Assembly: GCF_004522235.1 (NCBI RefSeq)
Contig: NZ_SDLT01000043.1
Location: 21,594 to 85,593 of the forward strand
From: Amycolatopsis nivea
Lineage (GTDB): Bacteria; Actinomycetota; Actinomycetes; Mycobacteriales; Pseudonocardiaceae
Reading direction: 5' to 3'
Length of the DNA stretch: 64,000 nt
Shown here: positions 39,495 to 49,463 of the stretch, one piece after another
How positions within the stretch are numbered: position 1 is the first letter of the stretch
Layout of the letters: every line of letters starts with the position of its first letter
Made by a program: the position numbers and the translations under genes
The notes under the pieces: model-generated
The model's input: the letters and a program-made list of their open reading frames with translations, nothing else
Databases searched by the model: none
Told to the model about the DNA's origin: nothing

Positions 39495-39512
39495 CTAACC
39501 CACGTGGGTTAG
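39495..39512. promoter_or_regulatory. Perfect 18-bp palindrome centred on CACGTG
   Basis: CTAACCCACGTGGGTTAG is fully symmetrical. It lies in the 39379-40104 gap, 600 bp from the next gene. Apart from this site, the terminator before it and the hairpin at 39889-39932, the gap holds no convincing gene on either strand. Confidence 0.5.
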
Positions 39513-39888
39513 CGGCATCGGGTGAGTTGCGTGAACGCCGCCCTCGCGAACCCGCCGTTCCGGCCAACCGGCCGAGCGCCCGTTAATGACCTTCGCGCGG
39601 CATCTCCGCCGGGCGCTATTGCCGCCGCGCGGTAATCCGGCACGTGTGCGGAAGGCTCGCGCAATTCGCCGCCGCGGGCTGTCGCGCGACGCGAATTCGC
39701 ACCGCACAGACCGCGCCCGCACGGGATTCCCGTCCGGACATCTCCGCCGCCGTCCGCTGGTCGGCACGCAAATCCGTCGGCGACTCGCCAATCGCCCGAA
39801 CATGAAGGCCAGATGAACGGCGGAGAAAACCCGAACCGTATTCGTCTCGGAAGCGCCCGCGCGCGGCGATAAAGAGCGGAAAATGTTC

Positions 39889-39932
39889 GAGGCCGCTCGG
39901 CGCTTGCGGTTTTCGCTGCGCCGAGCGGCCTC
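39889..39932 (+). other. Strong hairpin 170 bp upstream of the channel-like gene
   Basis: Perfect 15-bp stem, 39889-39903 with 39918-39932, around a 14-nt loop that can fold further (GCG/CGC). It may be a terminator for upstream transcription or a leader structure; no U-run follows. Confidence 0.5.
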
Positions 39933-40104
39933 GTCTCCCCGGTCCCCACCGGTAGGACAAGTATGGCGGCGATTGATCTTCCCGCGCCAGTCGTCTCACT
40001 CGATCGTGGTGCACAGCACTCGGGCGCAGTGGGTACCTGTCCTGCGACCCGGTGCGACAGGACGGTGCCGGAATCCACGTCGAACCGCGGCGAAGGGAGC
40101 CAGC

Positions 40105-40968
40105 GTGGGTGAACAACTCAAGGACGGACTCGGACAGGCCTGGAATCTGGTGGCCACGTTCGTCCCGAAACTCGTGGGTTTTCTGATCATCCTCTTGATC
40201 GGCTGGCTGATCGCGAAAGCCGTGTCCAAAGCGGTCGGGCTCGTTCTCGGAAAGCTCGGTTTCACGCGGATGGTGGAGAAGACCGGGCTGACCGGAATGG
40301 TGAAGGGCGCGAATCTCGACGCCACCGCGGTGCTCGTGAAACTCGTCTACTACTTCATTCTGCTGATCGCGCTGCAGCTGGCGTTCGGGGTGTTCGGGCA
40401 GTCGAACCCGGTGAGCCAGCTGCTGAACGACATCATCGCGTTCCTGCCGAGGATCCTGGTCGCGGTGGTGCTGATCATCGTCGCGGCGGCGATCGCGAAG
40501 GTCGTGCGGGACGTCGTCGCGGGCGCGCTGTCGGGCCGTTCGGCCGGGCGGCTGCTCAGCACGATCGCGTACTGGCTGGTGATGGCGTTCGGCATCATCG
40601 CGGCGCTGGGCCAGGTGAACATCGCGACGGCGGTGACCGGCCCGATCCTGATCGCGGTGCTGGCGACCGCGGGCGGCGTGATCGTGGTCGGCTTCGGCGG
40701 CGGCCTCATCAAGCCGGCCCAGGAACGCTGGGGCGGCTGGCTGGCGAACCTGCAGGGCCAGGTCGGCTCCGGCAACGGTGCGCGGGAGCAGGGCCAGGTG
40801 AGCGGGCAGCACGCGCACGCCGGGCAGGCCCGGACGCAGAGCTACCCGCAGTCCCAGTCGGGCAGCCTTCCGCAGCCGGGCGAGCAGACCCGCCAGATGC
40901 CCGCGGACGGCGGCCGCCCGCCGGAGCCGCCGACCCCGCCCGCCGGGTTCGGGCGCGTGGACCGCTGA
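40105..40968 (+). CDS. Small-conductance channel-like membrane protein (TM-helix repeat family)
   Basis: 287 residues. Membrane segments lie at about 22-42, 77-97, 108-128, 150-175 and 180-200, with the repeated GF-hydrophobic-GWLIAKAV pattern of the conserved TM-helix family (PF05552) found in MscS-like and CmpX-like proteins. No MscS beta domain follows; instead an about 80-residue Gln/Gly/Pro-rich cytoplasmic tail. GTG 40105 follows GAAGGGAG. Ion-channel or mechanosensing function is inferred from family only. Confidence 0.85.
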   Translation: MGEQLKDGLGQAWNLVATFVPKLVGFLIILLIGWLIAKAVSKAVGLVLGKLGFTRMVEKTGLTGMVKGANLDATAVLVKLVYYFILLIALQLAFGVFGQSNPVSQLLNDIIAFLPRILVAVVLIIVAAAIAKVVRDVVAGALSGRSAGRLLSTIAYWLVMAFGIIAALGQVNIATAVTGPILIAVLATAGGVIVVGFGGGLIKPAQERWGGWLANLQGQVGSGNGAREQGQVSGQHAHAGQARTQSYPQSQSGSLPQPGEQTRQMPADGGRPPEPPTPPAGFGRVDR

Positions 40969-41087
40969 GCGGAGGCCAGTCGAGCCGGGGATTCCGCGGA
41001 CAGCGAGCTGATCCGCGGAGGTTCGCCGGCTCCGGGCCGTGCTGCTGACCGGATTCGAACCCGGCAGGCGGCTTCGCTGACGGCCTT

Positions 41088-41273
41088 CCCCGATCCGCGG
41101 ATCGGGGACAAGGGGCCGCGTTGCTTCGGCAGCGCGGCCCCGCGGTCTGCCCGCCGCCATTTTGCTCGTGGCGGTCGGCAAGGGCGGCACGCGGGGCTGG
41201 GTCTCGATGACCCACAGTCGGCCCCGCCGTTCCGGGCGATGGAGGCCCGGCGCCACCTCGGCGCCGGGCCTCC
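41088..41273 (+). other. Structured leader region upstream of pnuC (four strong hairpins)
   Basis: The 418-bp gap 40969-41386 contains in order a perfect 20-bp palindrome (41088-41107), a stem with TTCG tetraloop (41112-41141, 9 bp plus inner TGC/GCA), a stem GCGGGGC/GCCCCGC with inner TGGGT/ACCCA (41191-41227), and a perfect 14-bp stem (41241-41273). It may be a leader RNA or stacked terminators. It does not match FMN, TPP or other riboswitch cores I know. Confidence 0.5.
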
Positions 41274-41386
41274 GCCATGTCCGGCTCCGGCGTCCACTCA
41301 GCGGGACTGTCTGCAGTCTCACATCGGCACGGGAATGGCGGCTCCGTGTTGCATGTTGGGAGGCGTAGATCGGAAGGGGTGCCGAC

Positions 41387-42025
41387 GTGGACTTCCTGTT
41401 GCATCACGGCGTGACCGTGTTCGGCCAGTGGATCTCGATCGCCGAGCTGGCCGGGCAGGTGTTCGCGCTCGCGGTCGTGTTCCTCGCGCAGCGGCGGACG
41501 CTGTGGACCTGGCCGGTGCAGGTCGGCGCGACCGTCCTGCTCTTCTCCGTGTACGCGTCCGCGCATCTCGGCGGCCTCGCCGGACGGCAGGTCGCGATCC
41601 TGCTCATCTCGCTCTACGGCTGGTGGGCCTGGAACCGCCGGACCGACCCGGTGTACGGCGTCGTGGTGCGCAAGGGCCGCTGGACCGAGCGGGCCGTGAT
41701 GCTCGGCGCGTTCGGACTGGGCACGGTCGCGATGGCGCTGACGCTCCAGGCACTCGACGCCTCGTGGGCGCCCTGGCCGGACGCCGCGATCTTCGTCGGG
41801 ACGCTCGTCGCGTTCGCCGCGCAAGGCGTCGGGCTCGTGGAGTTCTGGGGCGTGTGGCTGGTGGTCGACGCGATCGGCGTGCCGCTGCAGATCAGCTCCG
41901 GCCTGTACTTCTCGGCCGCGATCTACATTGTCTTCGCCGCGCTGGTCGTCCACGGCTGGGTCACCTGGAACCGCTCGGCGCGCACCGCGGTGTCCGGCGA
42001 GAAGGCCGTCGCCGCGGCGCGCTGA
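41387..42025 (+). CDS. pnuC: PnuC-family nicotinamide riboside (or related vitamin) transporter
   Basis: 212-residue inner-membrane protein with seven predicted segments. The family signature SLYGWWAWNRR is near 76-86, and WPVQVGATVLLFSVYASAHLGG precedes it (first 20 residues). Members move nicotinamide riboside, riboflavin or thiamine by facilitated diffusion with kinase trapping; the substrate here is open because no partner gene is adjacent. GTG 41387 has GGAAGGGG upstream. It ends 2 bp from a convergent small gene. Confidence 0.88.
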   Translation: MDFLLHHGVTVFGQWISIAELAGQVFALAVVFLAQRRTLWTWPVQVGATVLLFSVYASAHLGGLAGRQVAILLISLYGWWAWNRRTDPVYGVVVRKGRWTERAVMLGAFGLGTVAMALTLQALDASWAPWPDAAIFVGTLVAFAAQGVGLVEFWGVWLVVDAIGVPLQISSGLYFSAAIYIVFAALVVHGWVTWNRSARTAVSGEKAVAAAR

Positions 42026-42027
42026 GG

Positions 42028-42273
42028 TCAGGCGCCGAGCGCGAGCTGCCCGTCCGGGGTCAGCTCGGCCCGCGTCCACTGCCCGACCGGTCCGCCCAGC
42101 GCGGACACCGGGCGGACCAGGCCTTCCCGGACGAGATCGTGCGCCGTCGTCTGGTCGCAGCAGGGCAGGCCGTCGACCCTCAGATCCGGTTCGCAGCTGC
42201 GGGTGAGTTCGGCTCGGCCGGCGGCGATCGCGCGGAGCATCGCCAGCGCGCGGCGGTTCAGCGTGACGGACAT
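42028..42273 (-). CDS. Small hypothetical protein, winged-helix-like
   Basis: 81 residues. The pattern LNRRALAMLRAIAAGRAEL, then TTAHDLVREGLVRP and RAELTPDGQLAL resembles the minimal winged helix of small actinobacterial regulators, but it has an inserted SCEPDLRVDGLPCCD loop with three Cys that could bind metal. ATG 42273 follows GAGGGGGAAAG. The start codon lies within an 11-bp perfect inverted repeat with the upstream leader (42313-42323), suggesting translational control. No homologue is recognised by name. Confidence 0.7.
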   Translation of the reverse strand: MSVTLNRRALAMLRAIAAGRAELTRSCEPDLRVDGLPCCDQTTAHDLVREGLVRPVSALGGPVGQWTRAELTPDGQLALGA

Positions 42274-42323
42274 GGTCTTTCCCCCTCGGATCTTCCGAAG
42301 GCAAGAGACGTGATGTCCGTCAC
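42263..42323 (-). promoter_or_regulatory. Leader hairpin that pairs with the start codon of the small gene
   Basis: 42313-42323 and 42263-42273 are exact reverse complements of 11 bp. On the mRNA the downstream arm is AUGUCCGUCAC, the first codons of the 81-aa protein, while the ribosome site lies in the loop with an inner CTTCGGAAG stem. Confidence 0.55.
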
Positions 42324-42370
42324 TGGATACGCGATTACGCCGACCGCACCAGCCCGCGCCGACGCCCCGC

Positions 42371-43582
42371 TCAGCGGAGCGTGGCGTGGGTGGGGCGCAG
42401 GTCGTCCACCCGCCGGACCCCGAGCAGCTGCATAGTGCGGATCATCTCGGTGCGCAGGATGTCCACGCAGCGCTGCACGCCGCGTTCGCCGCCCGCCATC
42501 AGGCCGTACAGGAACGCGCGGCCGATCAGCACCGCGTTCGCGCCGCGGGCGAGCGCGGCCACGATGTCGCCGCCGGACAGGATGCCGGTGTCGACCCAGA
42601 CTTCTGCGCTGTCCTGGACCGCGTCCAGCGTCGCGGGCAGCAGCTCGATCGGCGTCGGGGCCCGGTCGAGCTGACGGCCGCCGTGGTTGGACAGCAGGAC
42701 CGCGTCCGCGCCGTGTTTCACCACCTCGCGGGCGTCGTCGACGTTCTGCACGCCCTTGATCACGAGCTTGCCCGGCCAGGTCTGGCGCACCCAGTCGAGG
42801 TCGTCGAAGTTCAGCGTCGGGTCGAAAAGCTTGTCCAGCAGTTCCGCGACGGTGCCGCCGAACCGGTTGAGCGACGCGAAGTTCAGCGGCTCGGTGGTCA
42901 GCATGTTGAACCACCAGGCCGGATGCATCGCGCCGTCCACGAACGTCTTCAGCGTGATCGCGGGCGGGATGGTGAGGCCGTTGCGGACGTCGCGCAGCCG
43001 CTGGCCCGCGACCGGGGTGTCGACGGTCAGCAGGAGCGTGTCGTATCCGCTCTCCCACGCGCGATTCATCAGATCTTCGCCCGCGCCGTGGTCGCGCCAC
43101 ACGTACAGCTGGAACCACTTGCGCGCGTCCGGTGCGGCGGCCGCGAGATCCTCGATCGACGTGGTGCCCATCGTCGAAAGCGCCATCGGCATGTTGTTGC
43201 GCTGCGCCACCCTGGCCACCGCGCGCTCGCCCGCGGTCTGCATCATCCGCGTGAACCCGGTGGGCGCGAACGCGAACGGCAGCGCCGAGCGCTTGCCGAG
43301 GATCTCCCTGCTGGTGTCCACATCGGACACCCCGCGCAGCACGTTGGGCTGGAATTCCACCCGGCGGTAGGCCTGCCGGGCGCGGCGCAGGCTGTCCTCG
43401 AGCTCGGCCGCGCCGTCGGTGTAGTCGAACGCCGCGCGCGGGGTCCGCTTGCGCGCGATCATCCGCAGGTCGGCGATCGTGTGCGCGCCGGCCAGGCGCC
43501 GGTCGGTCGGATTGAGCACGATCGGCTTCGGCCGCAGGATCTCTTTGAGCTCGCTGGGCCGGGGCAGGCGACGCTGGGTCAC
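42371..43582 (-). CDS. FMN-dependent alpha-hydroxy-acid oxidase/dehydrogenase (LldD-like)
   Basis: 403-residue TIM-barrel flavoenzyme that oxidises L-lactate or another 2-hydroxy acid. The catalytic His region SNHGGRQLD, the FMN phosphate site DTGILSGGDIVAALARGANAVLIGR (core quoted by family), the YVWRDH Tyr and the early RVEFQPNVLRGVSDVDTS are all present. It resembles mycobacterial LldD2/MftD-type proteins of about 400 residues; no mycofactocin genes are visible nearby. GTG 43582 is chosen because AAGGTGG lies just upstream; upstream in-frame starts at 43606 and 43654 lack one. It follows the aceE terminator region. Confidence 0.9.
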   Translation of the reverse strand: MTQRRLPRPSELKEILRPKPIVLNPTDRRLAGAHTIADLRMIARKRTPRAAFDYTDGAAELEDSLRRARQAYRRVEFQPNVLRGVSDVDTSREILGKRSALPFAFAPTGFTRMMQTAGERAVARVAQRNNMPMALSTMGTTSIEDLAAAAPDARKWFQLYVWRDHGAGEDLMNRAWESGYDTLLLTVDTPVAGQRLRDVRNGLTIPPAITLKTFVDGAMHPAWWFNMLTTEPLNFASLNRFGGTVAELLDKLFDPTLNFDDLDWVRQTWPGKLVIKGVQNVDDAREVVKHGADAVLLSNHGGRQLDRAPTPIELLPATLDAVQDSAEVWVDTGILSGGDIVAALARGANAVLIGRAFLYGLMAGGERGVQRCVDILRTEMIRTMQLLGVRRVDDLRPTHATLR

Positions 43583-43607
43583 GCTCGACCACCTTTCGTC
43601 AGGCATC

Positions 43608-43619
43608 CGGATACATCCG
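43608..43619. promoter_or_regulatory. Palindrome CGGATACATCCG upstream of the LldD-like gene
   Basis: Perfect arms CGGAT/ATCCG around AC, 26 bp upstream of the chosen start, with a partial second ATCCG-ATGT copy after it. Plausible operator; regulator unknown. Confidence 0.4.
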
Positions 43620-43636
43620 ATGTCTACCTTAAGGCA

Positions 43637-43672
43637 GAGGCCCCTCCGGGACATCGTCCCGGGAGGGGCCTC
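43637..43672 (-). terminator. Terminator of aceE
   Basis: GAGGCCCCTCC-GGGAC pairs with GTCCC-GGGAGGGGCCTC with a single bulge and a 3-nt loop, 17 bp after the aceE stop. Confidence 0.85.
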
Positions 43673-43688
43673 CGCGGTCAGGCAGCGG

Positions 43689-46484
<2,796 letters not shown>

Positions 46485-46493
46485 GGGGTCTCC

Positions 46494-46519
46494 TTGTAGC
46501 TGGTTGTAGCCGTTGTAGC
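46494..46519 (-). promoter_or_regulatory. Three direct repeats GCTACAA in the aceE leader
   Basis: On the minus strand GCTACAA occurs at 46519-46513, 46510-46504 and 46500-46494, with spacings of 9 and 10 bp. The last one merges into the ribosome site ACAAGGAG. The rest of the 46485-46882 divergent region holds the two promoters but no other strong motif; a TACGCT box lies near 46742. Confidence 0.55.
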
Positions 46520-46882
46520 TGGTGGGCGGGAGTGCTCGCCGACGTCCATGGTCGTCCCGGTTGGGGTTCCCGTCACCTGTACTGCCCGGTAACATCGGCC
46601 GCCCGAGTGTCGCCACTCCCCGCGCACGGTGTATCGCGCGCGCGTTTTCTCTCCCCCACCCTAAAGGAGGCTCTCGGGGAGGGCGTCGCAGCGGTGGGTA
46701 CTGAGTGCCACCCGGAGTCGGGCGGGGAGGCGGCAAGCCCCTACGCTGCAGACACGACTTGCCAAAGATCCGGTGTGGACGGTTGCGCGCAGCGCCGCGT
46801 CAGTGTTCGCTGTTCGACAACCGTGTATCCGAGTGCGGCGGACCTACCGCCGCGCTCCGTCGTAGTTGGAGGAGTGGAAGCA

Positions 46883-47317
46883 GTGGTCGCCGCGGGAGAC
46901 GCAGGCAACGCCGGCGTCGCCGAGAGCCTTGGCATCAAGCCGGACATGGTGGTCCAGGAGATCGGCTGGGACGAGGACGTCGACGACGACGTCCGCGCGG
47001 CGATCGAGGAAACCATCGGCGGTGAGCTCCTCGACGAAGACGCGCAGGAGGTCATCGACGTTGTGCTGCTGTGGTGGCGCGACAACGACGGAGACCTCGG
47101 GGACGCGCTGGTCGACGCGCGAGGCCCGCTGGACGAGAACGGCGTGATCTGGGTGCTGACCCCGAAGACCGGGCAGCCCGGGCACGTCGAGCCCAGCGAC
47201 ATCGCCGAGGCGGTGCCCCAGGTCGGGCTCGCCCAGACGGCCAACATCAGCGTGGGCCCCGGCTGGCTGGGCACCCGGCTGGTGTCGCCGAAGTCCTCGA
47301 AGGCCAAGCAGCGCTGA
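46883..47317 (+). CDS. DUF3052 family protein (Rv2239c-like)
   Basis: 144-residue acidic cytoplasmic protein. The family core LGIKPDMVVQEIGWDEDVDDDVR (first 20 residues diagnostic), VVLLWWRDNDGDLGDALVDA and GVIWVLTPKTGQPGHVEPSDIAEA (split motifs) match the mycobacterial protein beside ahpE. GTG 46883 is chosen because GGAGGA lies about ten bases upstream and the protein then begins MVAAGD as in homologues; GTG 46874 is too close to that site. Function unknown; conserved pairing with ahpE suggests a redox or stress link. Confidence 0.9.
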   Translation: MVAAGDAGNAGVAESLGIKPDMVVQEIGWDEDVDDDVRAAIEETIGGELLDEDAQEVIDVVLLWWRDNDGDLGDALVDARGPLDENGVIWVLTPKTGQPGHVEPSDIAEAVPQVGLAQTANISVGPGWLGTRLVSPKSSKAKQR

Positions 47318-47372
47318 GGCCGCGATAGGGTGGGCGGCACGCTCGTGTTCGCTCTGGAGAGGAATCGCCGGT

Positions 47373-47837
47373 ATGGCCGTCGAGGTCGGTTCGCAGGCCC
47401 CTGACTTCACGCTCAACGACTACAACAAGCAGCCGGTCACGCTGTCGCAGTTCAAGGGCGACAAGCCGGTCCTGCTGGTGTTCTACCCGTTCGCTTTCAG
47501 CGGGATCTGCACCGGCGAACTGTGCCAGCTGCGCGACGAGTTCGGCGACTACGACGGCAAGGGCGTCCAGGTGCTGGGCGTCTCGGTCGACACGCCGTTC
47601 TCGCTCAAGGCGTGGGCCGAGGTCGAGGGCTACCAGTTCCCGCTGCTGTCGGACTTCTGGCCGCACGGCGAGGTGGCGCAGAAGTACGGCGTGTTCAACG
47701 ACCAGGCAGGGCTCGCCGTCCGCGGCACCTTCCTGATCGACACCGAAGGCGTGGTCCGCTTCGCCGAGGTCAACGCGCCGGGCGAGGCGCGCGACCAGGC
47801 CGGGTGGAAGAAGGCGGTCGAGGAACTGACCGCCTGA
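47373..47837 (+). CDS. ahpE: One-Cys type peroxiredoxin AhpE
   Basis: 154-residue cytoplasmic peroxidase for peroxides and peroxynitrite. Peroxidatic Cys46 lies in YPFAFSGICTGEL, with a nearby Cys51 not typical of mycobacterial AhpE. The C-terminal Arg region LAVRGTFLIDTEGVVRF is conserved. ATG 47373 follows GAGAGGAAT. It sits 55 bp after DUF3052 and 44 bp before tRNA-Val. Reduction by mycothiol/mycoredoxin is known for AhpE relatives. Confidence 0.95.
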   Translation: MAVEVGSQAPDFTLNDYNKQPVTLSQFKGDKPVLLVFYPFAFSGICTGELCQLRDEFGDYDGKGVQVLGVSVDTPFSLKAWAEVEGYQFPLLSDFWPHGEVAQKYGVFNDQAGLAVRGTFLIDTEGVVRFAEVNAPGEARDQAGWKKAVEELTA

Positions 47838-47881
47838 ATTCTTTTCGCTCGCCGGGGCGGGGATTCCCCGTTCCGGCGCGC

Positions 47882-47953
47882 GGGCGCATAGCTCAGCGGG
47901 AGAGCACTCGGTTTACACCCGAGCGGTCGCAGGTTCGATCCCTGCTGCGCCCA
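47882..47953 (+). tRNA. tRNA-Val, anticodon TAC
   Basis: 72-nt cloverleaf: acceptor GGGCGCA/TGCGCCC with discriminator A, D-arm AGCTCAGCGGGAGAGC, anticodon stem CTCGG/CCGAG with loop TTTACAC (anticodon TAC), T-arm with GGTTCGATCC. The 3' CCA is not encoded. A terminator follows 12 nt later. Confidence 0.96.
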
Positions 47954-47965
47954 CCGTTTTCGAGC

Positions 47966-48002
47966 CGACCCCATCCGGTGGAGTTTTCACCGGATGGGGT
48001 CG
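47966..48002 (+). terminator. Terminator of the ahpE/tRNA-Val unit
   Basis: Perfect 15-bp stem, 47966-47980 with 47988-48002, loop GAGTTTT, followed by CTTGTTTT. Confidence 0.92.
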
Positions 48003-48056
48003 CTTGTTTTCGTTGCCTGGACTGTCGAGCATCCGGTGCGGTCTCCGCGGACGCAA

Positions 48057-48111
48057 GAGAAGGCCCCTTGAACCGGGATCCCCCATCGTTCCCGGCCCAA
48101 GAGGCCTTCTC
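48057..48111. terminator. Two-storey hairpin downstream of the PLP-enzyme gene
   Basis: Outer stem GAGAAGGCC/GGCCTTCTC with CTTG/CAAG and an inner stem CCGGGA/TCCCGG, about 120 bp beyond the minus-strand gene end. Probably terminates that gene. Confidence 0.6.
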
Positions 48112-48233
48112 GTTCCTCCCCTTGCCCCGTCGGGCCTGCCCCCTCGACAGGCCCGGCCGCAGCGCACTCCGCGGGTGTACGCGAGACAAGAGGCGGCTTC
48201 GGCGGCGCTGGATACTGCGCCAACCGGGTGATC

Positions 48234-49418
48234 TCACCGCGTGAGTGCGGCGACCTCTCCGATCAGCCGGTCGATCTCCTCGTCGGTGTTGTAGTAGTGC
48301 ACCGACGCGCGCACCAGATCCGGCAATTGGCGGGCGGTGAAGTCGTACTGCGCCGACGGCGGGCGCGCCACGCTCGTGTTGATTTTCGCCGCGTTCAGCC
48401 GGTCCTTGATCTCGTCCGCGGGCAGTCCGTCGACGCTGAAGGTCACGAGCCCGCATTTGCGCGCGCCAGCGTCGTGCACGGTGACTCGGTCCAGTTCGGC
48501 CAGGCGGGAGCGCAGGGTCGCGGCCAGGGCGGTGACGCGTTCTTCGATCGCGGGCAGGCCCCATTCCAGCGCGTAGTCCACGGCCGCGCCGAGGCCGAGT
48601 ACCGCGGCGTAATCGCGTTCCCATACCTCGAATCGCTTGGCGGTCGGGTCGACGACGTACTCGGTGGGGGAGGTCCACTTGGCCGAGTGCAGGTCGAGCA
48701 TCGCCGGTTCGAGACGGTCGCGCAGCCGCGGGTGCACGTACAGGAAGCCGGTGCCGCGCGGCCCGCGCAGGTACTTGCGGCCGGTGGTGGTCAGGGCGTC
48801 GCAGCCGATGCGTTCGACGTCGAGGTCCAGTTGTCCGGCCGACTGGCACGCGTCGAGCAGGAACGGGATGCCCGCCTCGCGCGCGACGGCGCCGATTTCC
48901 TCGGCGGGGTTCACCAGGCCGCCCTGGGTGGGCACGTGGGTCACCGCGATGAGCTTGACGTCGGAGTCGATGCGGCGGCGCAGGTCGGCGACGTCGAGTT
49001 GGCCGGTTTCGTCGTCGCCCACGACCTCGACGGTCGCTCCGGTGCGGCGCGCGATCTGGAGGTAGGCGATGGCGTTGCTGGCGTATTCGGCGCTCGCGGT
49101 GAGGATCCGGTCGCCCGGCCCGAACGGCAGCGCGTAGAAGATCGCCTGCCACGAGCGGGTGGCGTTGTCGCTGAGCGCGATGTCTTCCGGGGCGGCGTTG
49201 AGCAGCCGCGCGATCGAGGCGTACACGCCGTCGATGCGGTCCTTGGCCTGTTCGACCGCTTCGTAGCCGCCGAGCAGGGATTCGGTGCGCAGGTAGTCGA
49301 TCACGGTGTCGGTGACGCGTGCGGGAGGGAGGGCGGAGCCGGCGTTGTTGAAGTGCGTGACTCCGACGCACCCTGGGGTTTCGGACCGTGCGCGGGCGAC
49401 ATCGAAAGAGCTGGCCAT
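48234..49418 (-). CDS. PLP-dependent class V aminotransferase / cysteine desulfurase-like enzyme
   Basis: 394-residue cytoplasmic PLP enzyme. The early NNAGSALPP motif, the cofactor Asp in LLDACQSAGQLDLDVERIGCD, and the Schiff-base Lys in TTGRKYLRGPRGTGFLYV (motif cores) identify the NifS/selenocysteine lyase-like fold V group. No IscS-type active-site Cys loop near the C-terminus is obvious, so a lyase or epimerase role on an amino acid (as in EgtE or isopenicillin epimerase relatives) is as likely. It is divergent from a GntR gene with paired operators. ATG 49418 lies 3 bp from operator site 1. Confidence 0.88.
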   Translation of the reverse strand: MASSFDVARARSETPGCVGVTHFNNAGSALPPARVTDTVIDYLRTESLLGGYEAVEQAKDRIDGVYASIARLLNAAPEDIALSDNATRSWQAIFYALPFGPGDRILTASAEYASNAIAYLQIARRTGATVEVVGDDETGQLDVADLRRRIDSDVKLIAVTHVPTQGGLVNPAEEIGAVAREAGIPFLLDACQSAGQLDLDVERIGCDALTTTGRKYLRGPRGTGFLYVHPRLRDRLEPAMLDLHSAKWTSPTEYVVDPTAKRFEVWERDYAAVLGLGAAVDYALEWGLPAIEERVTALAATLRSRLAELDRVTVHDAGARKCGLVTFSVDGLPADEIKDRLNAAKINTSVARPPSAQYDFTARQLPDLVRASVHYYNTDEEIDRLIGEVAALTR

Positions 49419-49420
49419 AT

Positions 49421-49456
49421 GAACTGAATACAGTACGAGTGAACTGTGTGCAATAC
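49421..49456. promoter_or_regulatory. Paired GntR operator sites GAACTG-N4-CA(G/A)TAC
   Basis: Two 16-bp sites at 49421-49436 and 49441-49456, starts 20 bp apart (two helical turns, same face). The first contains the symmetrical ACTG-AATA-CAGT. They occupy the whole 45-bp divergent promoter. Confidence 0.65.
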
Positions 49457-49463
49457 TCGCCGC

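Noticed and set aside
39509..40078. 189-codon minus-strand reading frame
   Set aside because: No ribosome site, Arg/Ala-rich shadow-like composition and no recognisable domain.
41043..41066. T-arm-like sequence (GGATTCGAACCC, minus-strand tRNA look)
   Set aside because: No matching acceptor, D or anticodon arms within 100 bp on the minus strand; probably chance or a long-dead remnant.
41088..41273. FMN, TPP or NAD-II riboswitch before pnuC
   Set aside because: None of the conserved core sequences of these riboswitches could be found; kept only as an unexplained structured leader.
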